Of a stretch of DNA of 64,000 nucleotides, positions 21,245 to 64,000 are shown piece after piece. The stretch is from Mantis religiosa. Its lineage: Eukaryota; Arthropoda; Insecta; Mantodea; Mantidae. The notes beneath the pieces are model-generated. The model made no database searches and had not been told where the DNA came from. It saw nothing but the letters and a program-made list of their open reading frames with translations. The stretch's first letter is position 1. Every line of letters begins with the position of its first letter. A program made the translations under genes and the position numbers. The stretch covers positions 184,956,268-185,020,267 of the forward strand of contig CM060953.1 in assembly GCA_030765055.1 (NCBI GenBank), in the 5' to 3' direction.

Positions 21245-22155
21245 CGAGGGCTGTTCAATAAAGAATGAACCCAACTTTTTTGACAACGTACCTTTACTCA
21301 TCCTCATAATTTTGATGGCCCTTCTCAAAATAGTCTCCCCTGAATGCAATGCACTTGTCCCAGCATTTCTGCCAGTCTTCAAAGACATGCTGGAAACAAT
21401 TTTTTTAGACAGCCTTCAAAATCGCCTCCGCAACCTTCACCACTACTTCTGATGATGGATAATGCCTCCCACGAAGGCGTTTCTTCAAGTTAGGGAATAG
21501 AGAAAGTCACATGAGGCTAAATCCGAACTATAGGGAGGGTGAGGGATGCACTTCACGTTGATTTTTGCAAGATATTCAGCAACAACATTGGCAATACGCA
21601 GCATCCAGCCTGCTTCACGGAAATGTGGTCTTTTGTGCCTGCTATAGAATTGCAATGTTTTCAGAACATCCCTGTAGTATTGTCCAGTTACTGATGTGTG
21701 TGCAGGTACAACATGCTGATAAACCATTCCATGAATATCAAAGAATGAGATGACCATAACTTTCCCAGCAAAAGCAATCACTTTTTTTTTTTTTTTTTTT
21801 TTTTTTTTTGAAGTTGGTGATGAAGGATATTTCCACATTGAGCTTTGCTTGTTTTCTCTCAGGATTAAAATGATGTAGCCAAGTTTCATGAGCAGTGATT
21901 ACGTTTGAAAGAAAATCCGGATCTTCCTCTAACATCAACTTTAACTGCATGTTACCTCCATTGTAGCGGTAAGCGATACTGAACATGTCTGAACTTGCCT
22001 GGTTCTCACAGGCGGGAACCAGAAATACCAACAATGAAACTACTACGGCGTGTTTGTTTCACATTAACCTAACAGAATATAATAAGATAGAATTTTAGTG
22101 CGAAAAAATACGTCCGTAAAAATTATGAGTACCCCAAGCACTATGCAGAACAGCG
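21245..22155 (-). mobile_element. mariner M1, internally deleted copy with a T-run
   Basis: The left terminal repeat (CGAGGGCTGTTCAATAAAG after TA at 21243-21244) is well kept. At the right end the repeat is damaged (only GAACAGCG near 22148-22155). Compared with the copy at 26418-27721, the segment coding the helix-turn-helix region is missing: the start region (DMFSIAYRYNGGN) is joined directly to MQLKLMLEEDPDFLSN, keeping the frame. A pure T run of about 28 bases (21782-21809) replaces part of the coding sequence after SFITNF, giving a lysine homopolymer in the minus-strand frame. Confidence 0.85.
21520..22034 (-). pseudogene. mariner M1 transposase, deleted
   Basis: Remaining pieces, in order: VITAHETWLHHFNPERK (first acidic site changed from D to H), the homopolymer run, KVMVISFFDIHGMVYQHVVP, RKRPHFREAGWMLRIANV (second site region, aspartate lost), AEYLAKINVKCIPHPPYS and SDLAS. 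With two of three catalytic positions lost and frames broken, it has no activity. Confidence 0.8.
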
Positions 22156-23486
22156 TTTTTTTTTTTTTTAATGACAATAGAGAAAATATTTCAGGTATTT
22201 ATTCCGACTTGAAGCTACAATCAGAGCTGCTTCTCTTCTTATGACTTTTACATTTCTTATTCAGCACACACTCTGAATTTGGTGGGTTCATGCCATCAAG
22301 ATGTACCCATACAACTTTTTTAACATTTTACCACTACTTAATTTTTATATGAGTTTGATTCAGTCGTAGAAGAAACTAATGATTCAAACGATATACCGAT
22401 AACCTTAATTTTGATTATTATGAATACATGAAGAACTGAACAAATTAGTTTCTTCCTGAAAGAACTACACTATACCATTTATTTAATTTTTTTTTAACCA
22501 CTTGAATTTCAGGAAGCGTCATGCAGACTTCAACTGTTACACAGTGGTATCTTGAATACTCGGCTTTGTACTTGAATGCTTACACTTCAAAAGCTACAAC
22601 TATAGATGAAAGAATGAAAATGTACTAATACTCTCTACCACAACACTGCAATATAAGAAAAGATAACAGCTTTTACAGTTACCCAATACGGAATATAGCT
22701 TTACAAACGTACTTGGGTACTTTTGTTTCCAGTAAGCCCATTTTCTATTCTAAAATGCATAATATATAATTATTATAGTTATATTAATATCCTAGCTATT
22801 GAATCTCACTTGGTAATGAAACTCCACTGTCAAAAAATTATAAACTTGTTTGAAAATAGACAACAGGGCAAGGAGGAATCCCCTTGTTATATAAAGAAAT
22901 GGTTGTTAGTCATTCTTATAGATGACAACTTTTAAATTTTAATTTCATATCTTTGTATTAAGTTTTGTAATTTTAGTATGCGCACATTTAGTGTTCGTCA
23001 TTTGTACGTACAAACACTGGTGAAAAAAAAAAAGATCCAAATGTTACGAAAACAGTAGGTACACGTATAAGTTTAAAAGTATTAACTACTAATAATCACC
23101 TATTAATAACATCAATTCTTACAAATTACGCTAAGATAAGCACATTCCACAAAATCATCCAAGCAACTTAAACCAAATATGATTCGAACTCTGGGCCTCT
23201 GATTTAATGCCACAGATATGAAGAATATCATCCACCATCATGGTCAGTTTTAATACACGTACATTATTTTGTATTTTCTGTCATTTTAAATCTTAATTAC
23301 ATAATTTTAGCAGATTTCCAGGTGTGATTTTAAAAGTTTCAAAGTTGCTAAAGATTGCCAACACTGCTAGCAGAATTTTATCGTCGATCGCGGGAATGTG
23401 TTGTAAACAACTTATTCTGAAATTTAAAATGTTAACATCAGGATCGCCATAATATTTATCATATTATAGACTAACCTAAAGGAAAT
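22156..23486. other. upstream region of CWF19L1, no other gene
   Basis: AT-rich. A T-run (22157-22169) follows the damaged mariner. I see no clear TATA box positioned for the host gene. The stretch 23390-23486 directly before the start codon is the likely 5' untranslated region, but no transcription start can be fixed from sequence. The open frame 22723-22935 has no known domain. Confidence 0.45.
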
Positions 23487-59550
<36,064 letters not shown>

Positions 59551-59944
59551 GTGAGTTGAAGCATAATACAGCCCTCCTCAGCAAAAATGTTTTAAGTAGC
59601 ATAAATGTAACCGCTTTTTAAGTGGACACCAATTTTTTGCTTGTAATAGTGGTGACATCATCCACTCACTTTAACCCCCAGTATGTCTGGAGGACCACAC
59701 CTGTCTTTGGTTAATGGGTCCAACGGACTTGGCCGGGAGGAGTTTTTAAGTCCATCGGCTTTTCTCACAAAAAAATTTGATATATTACATTCACATGGCT
59801 TTCTCTAACCACTATAATGTATTTTCATATATGTAAGACTTGACTATATATATATATATTTTTTTTTTTTTTTCATATACCTTCACAAGCAATTTTTGCA
59901 AAAACCTATTTTTGTTATGTACTTCATGTTAATTGGGATAAATA
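59551..59944. other. start of CWF19L1 intron 10; low-complexity tract
   Basis: A (TA)n plus T14-16 tract at about 59845-59872. Otherwise nothing. Confidence 0.5.
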
Positions 59945-61533
59945 TTTGCAGAACAAAACTTCAATGGAAAAGGCTCTGATACTATTGGAAAAGTGGACTG
60001 ACTACAATTTGATGAAAATAAATACTGATAAAACAACATTCCAAATATTTAGCTTAAAAAAGAAAATCCCTAAACTAAGTCTGCAGTTCAAGAAAACAAA
60101 CCTGAAACAAACATATGAAACAAAATATTTAGGACCAATTTTTGTTTGAAAATTATCTTGGAGACATCATATTGAAGCACTAGTAAACAAATCAACAAAA
60201 AAAATTTCAATTTTGAAAAAATTAGCTAGAGTCCAGTGGGGCAGTAATCGGGAGACACTGAACACCACATACAAAACATTCATCAAGTCAATACTTCTTT
60301 ATAATGTAGAGGTAATAATTACAGCAAACAGTTCTAACATAAATCACCTAGAAGTATGCCAAAATCAGGCCCTGCGATTAATAACTGGTGCAACAAAATC
60401 AACTCCAATCACGGCAATGCAAGCCTTAACTTGGAACTATCCAATACATCTAACTTTAGAGGAGCAGGCACTAATACAACATGAAAAAATGTTGCGGTTA
60501 AAAACAACAAAATGGGAGAAAAGATTACTACAACCAATCAAAATGAAAACACAAACAAGTTTCCTACACAAAGATATGGAATTAAAAACAGATCTGAATC
60601 TTCCTAATTCTAAAGAAAACATTTTAATCAAAGAAAACCCACTGACTTTTGAACCAATTAATATTCAATTAGATTTAGAACAAATAGTTACAAAATCTGA
60701 AACTTCCAAACCTGTACTAAAAGCATTAGAAACCGTGAACAATAGATACCCACCTGAAGTATGGTTACATATCTACACAGATGGATCTAACTTGGACAAC
60801 AACTCAGGAGCAGGAATTAAGTGTGCACTGTTCTCATTTTATCAACCAGCAGGATACCACACAACAAATTTTGATGCAAAAGTAATGGCTATTCATATTT
60901 CATTCCAACAGCTTCTATACAGAATAGATAAATTTAAAAATACTGTCATACTTTCTGATTCTAAAGCAGCATTATGTGCAATAAGTTCATATAAAATGAG
61001 GTCAATCCAAATTAAAGAATGTCACAAAATGATCCAGCAACTTCAAAAACTACAGAAAAGAATTATATTACAGTGGATACCTGCACATTGTGGAATTGCT
61101 GGAAATGAATCATATGATTTTCTTGCCAAAAAAAGGTGCAAATTTAATTCAGAACAAAAGTAAAAACTTACCCTTTACATCCATAAAAAGATTAATCGAA
61201 AACAAATATAAAAACAAACAAAACCAGTCAATATCTAACAAAGCCAAAGATAAAAAATGGAACATTTTTATTAAAAATCCAGAAATTATTCCAGAAATCC
61301 CACGTAAAGCTGCAGTAGCAAATTTTAGATTACTTACGGAACATGATTATTTGGCCAAACACTTACACAGAGTAGGAATTTATACAAGTCCAAATTGTCC
61401 TCTGTGCAACAAAGAAGAGGAAATGACTGAAGAACATGTTTTAACCTGTGAAGCCCTACCTGTTGGATCTACTACACAGAAATATTGGAGAGCAAGAGAG
61501 CTAATGGCTTCATTGCCAAAGACTAGCATTTGA
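59945..61533 (+). pseudogene. I-like non-LTR retrotransposon, 5'-truncated ORF2 (end of RT, RNase H, zinc knuckle)
   Basis: Begins within the thumb region after the reverse transcriptase core: ALILLEKWTDYNLMKINTDK, QTYETKYLGPIFV, a stop, then RVQWGSNRETLNTTYKTFIK and CQNQALRLITGATKSTPIT (60213-61163). RNase H follows: LHIYTDGSNLDNNSGAGIKC (first D), FDAKVMAIHISFQQL (the catalytic Glu is Lys here), VILSDSKAAL (D), QWIPAHCGIAGNESYDFLAK (D). After a frameshift (about 61130): VANFRLLTEHDYLAKHLHR and CPLCNKEEEMTEEHVLTCE, the C-x2-C...H...C knuckle. It is the same lineage as the remnant at 46170-47066. Confidence 0.9.
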
Positions 61534-61877
61534 AAACAACAACATATTTGCAGAAATAGTTTGATTTACTTTTTGCTGTATGAGGAATCCAGTTAATCAA
61601 ATGTTTAAAAGCTAATCCCAATAGGTTTAGAAATTCTGTACTCGTTCTGTGACATCAGAAATAACCAAATGGTGAGCAGATAAAAAACTGGCAAAGTGTA
61701 GAACAAATTCAAACCAATAACAGTGACACAGTGGTTGTGTGTTTAAAGATATTTATATTAGATGTATGGCAAGAGTTTGTCTATTCTGACCAGTTAAAAT
61801 TATACAAAATAAATTCTGAATGAAGAAGACTTCATGGGCTATTTGCACAAAATTTAAACATTTTGTAATGTAAATAT

Positions 61878-62329
61878 TGTGACTTTGTGGGTTCGTAGAA
61901 TTAGAAGTCCAAGTTGTAGAAATTCAAAATGTTTCTTTATTTCCATAGAAATACACTTTGGTCAATCCTTACAATAGCAGAATTGTGTCACATACACAAT
62001 TATAATCTTCCAAGGTCGTTGACCACAACAAAGAGCTCACTTTCAAAGCACTCCAGTTCCAATTACAACTCTCGTTACAACTGTCCAATAAACTAGACAC
62101 GGCTTCTTTTTATACACAACCATTCATGATTCCAAATGGTTGTAGAATGTTCTCTATCAATCAAGATGTCACTAGAATTTTCCATTTATCTAACTTTGTT
62201 TCGGCAGACCTTTTATCTCCGTGCTATCTTTATCTGTTTCGGCATACTCTTTATCTCCATGCTGCACTATCAGTCCCTTATCTCTCTGTGTCGCACTGTC
62301 TCTTTGTACCATTGCTGCCAGTCGTGACA
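61878..62329. mobile_element. solo LTR family L1, 452 bp
   Basis: TGTGACTTTGTGGGTTCG at the left and GTCGTGACA at the right, flanked by ATAT on both sides (61874-61877 and 62330-62333). The longest of the three copies. No internal region remains. Confidence 0.8.
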
Positions 62330-62569
62330 ATATCTTAAATATATGGTATTTTAACCAAAATCGTAAAAGCCATTTTTAAAAGAATGGAAAGTAACAAAAA
62401 ATATTCTGTTTAAAATGCAGTTTAGGATGTGGAGATTTCCTTGAAAATCTTTTGTCACATCTCTAATTATCTGGTATATTAAAACCTTGTTAACATGACC
62501 TCTTTAACTCAGATCAGTTTTGAAAAACAAAATTATGTTATTTAGCGTAGCAAGTGAAGACTTGTTTTA

Positions 62570-62935
62570 CAGATGATAAATTGCTATTCTCCTTAGGTAT
62601 ATAACTTGAATTCTCTTGCTAGCGAGCAAATTCATTGCATTCACCCCACCAGATTAAAAGAGAAACTTAAGTCATGGAAAAAGTTTTGGCCTGGTGGTTA
62701 TATGTCTTGCTAGAAAACAAGATTGAAAAAGAAAAAATAAGCGTGGAAGATTTTATAGTAATTTTTTAAAATATGGATGGCTGTTCTGATGTTGATGAAG
62801 AAGACATTGACAGTGACAGTTATAAACCAATTACGGAGGAAGACATTATTGCATCATGCAATGCTTCTGAAAATGAAGAGTATTCAGATTCAGTGTTGAT
62901 GAACCAGCTGTGGTTTAAGTCCAGGCGCGGCTCTG
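62570..62935 (+). pseudogene. pogo/Tigger-like transposon, C-terminal fragment
   Basis: Frame pieces: LASEQIHCIHPTRLKEKLKS, WKKFWPGGYMS, then DGCSDVDEEDIDSDSYKPIT and EEDIIASCNASENEEYSDSV. It is the counterpart of 27740-28260 on the opposite strand, with the same order. No catalytic residues are left. Confidence 0.5.
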
Positions 62936-64000
62936 GGCGAATTGATTAGGTGACTCGGAAAATTGGCTAAATTTGCAAAATTGCTATCATGACCGGTTTT
63001 GAATTTCGATGGGGCTTCCCTCTGTATATGAATCCTAAAGTTCTTTAAAATTACCTTTATTTAAAGAGTCCTCGCTTTCATTATGTCCACGAAATGCCAT
63101 TTCTTCTCTACTTTCCCAAAGGGATATTGCATGAAAAGCCTGTTAAGTTTAACGATCTCATCGTATTTTACAATATATAGACATGAGCTGTTCCAAAGAG
63201 CGTCTGCAATTTTGTTAGTGTTTTTTCTCAGCTCCTTGCATCTGACACAATTATGTTCCTCATACCAACAAGTCTTAAATCTCCTGGTGTATTTTGTAGA
63301 TGCTTCGCCACAAAGTTGTTCTAAACATAACACTGGTGTTGGCCTACCGACATTTACCACGTCGTGTTTGTCATCATTTTTCCATAAAGAAAAGGGTGTT
63401 TGGAAAATGGAACACACCAAGTCGTGTGTTGGATTCATTGTAAATCCCTTAAATATGAAAAATTACACACTTCACATATCACACAATAATCACTGATCAC
63501 ATAAAAAAATTAAGTTTTTACATAGGATGCAAACTGATAATAAACGTAGTACATGACACTCGGGGCTCGCTTCAAGCGGGTTACCACTTCTATCAACAAA
63601 ACTCTTTTCAAATAAATGAAAAAGTAGGAAGAAAGTCCTATCTTGTGTTGGCAACATGAATTGGTGCGGAATATACAACTTCTATGAATCGAATCCGTAG
63701 CCATGGTAACCAGCAATGCATTCTGCCCCTCCAACCTCTCCTGGCCCACCGCTTGCGTTACAGTCACCTCAGCCTTTTAATAATGAATCACTAGTGGGGA
63801 AGTAAGCTAGCTGCATTATCGATGCAGGGGCGCCAAGAAAGCGGCTCCATTACAAAATATAATTGGGAGAACTTTTATAATTGAAAATTAAATGTTAGAA
63901 CTTAAAACATAACCATGTAAGTTATTCAAAAACAAGTAGGTGACTCGGCAATTCAAACACATCAAGGAAGAACCACACTCCAGCTGTAGCAAACATAAAG
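62936..64000. other. right end of window; one unassigned 125-codon frame
   Basis: A minus-strand frame at 63061-63438 has cysteines and histidines (KTCWYEEHNCVRCKELRKN) and a lysine-rich C-terminus, and could be the end of a transposase or a zinc-binding protein, but the opposite strand is open too (63083-63496), so I do not call a gene. TAGGTGACTCGG occurs twice (about 62948 and 63939). The missing CWF19L1 exons were not found here. Confidence 0.4.

Noticed and set aside
63061..63496. Overlapping 125- and 137-codon frames on opposite strands
   Set aside because: Neither has a domain I can name. The cysteines on the minus strand do not form a regular zinc-finger spacing. Kept as unassigned.
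59551..64000. Searched for the remaining CWF19L1 exons (CwfJ C-terminal domain 2)
   Set aside because: No stretch resembling the expected FPLQFGR-type block flanked by splice sites was found; they probably lie beyond the window.

Overview
This window looks like nuclear DNA of an animal, most probably an insect with a large, repeat-rich genome. It is AT-rich, has one spliced host gene with kilobase introns and GT/AG junctions, and is crowded with mariner transposons, tRNA-derived SINEs, Penelope-like retroelements, non-LTR retrotransposon remnants and solo LTRs. A polyneopteran (cockroach or termite type) would fit, but that is inference; nothing here fixes the species. There is no bacterial-style operon and no CRISPR array.

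The only host gene I can support is CWF19L1 (Cwf19-like protein 1, a Drn1/CwfJ-family partner of the lariat debranching enzyme) on the + strand. I assembled ten coding exons from 23487 to 59550. All junctions are GT/AG, the reading phases add up across every junction (1272 nt, 424 codons), and the first coding exon is only 17 nt. The last part of the CwfJ C-terminal region (about 110 residues by comparison with the usual length) is not in the window, so the gene continues to the right.

Region by region: 1-23486 is intergenic. It holds mariner copies (1-289, 6853-8136, 10174-15541, about 18600-20560, 21245-22155), two tRNA-SINE families (A and B), a fold-back Tc1/mariner-type element (17472-18153) and three long tandem arrays. 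23487-59550 is CWF19L1, with introns loaded by Penelope-like elements (25290-26201, 35443-36672, 36896-39151, 42391-42872, about 48407-49016, plus end fragments), full and deleted mariners, solo LTRs, a MITE, SINE clusters, pogo-like and non-LTR tails and a 0.5 kb (AAT)n tract. 59551-64000 is the next intron, or beyond, with a 5'-truncated RNase H-bearing non-LTR element, a solo LTR and a pogo-like fragment.

Two things stand out. First, three different transposable elements have each turned part of themselves into a tandem array: a mariner whose transposase C-terminal segment is repeated about 49 times (85-bp unit, with a 10-mer, 850-bp higher-order repeat), a second mariner whose N-terminal DNA-binding segment is repeated about 11 times (105 bp, exactly 35 codons), and a SINE whose 3' part is repeated about 16 times (108 bp). 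Second, the Penelope-like copies carry hammerhead-ribozyme cores in their terminal repeats (six candidates), and four of them sit between identical 12-13 bp direct repeats.
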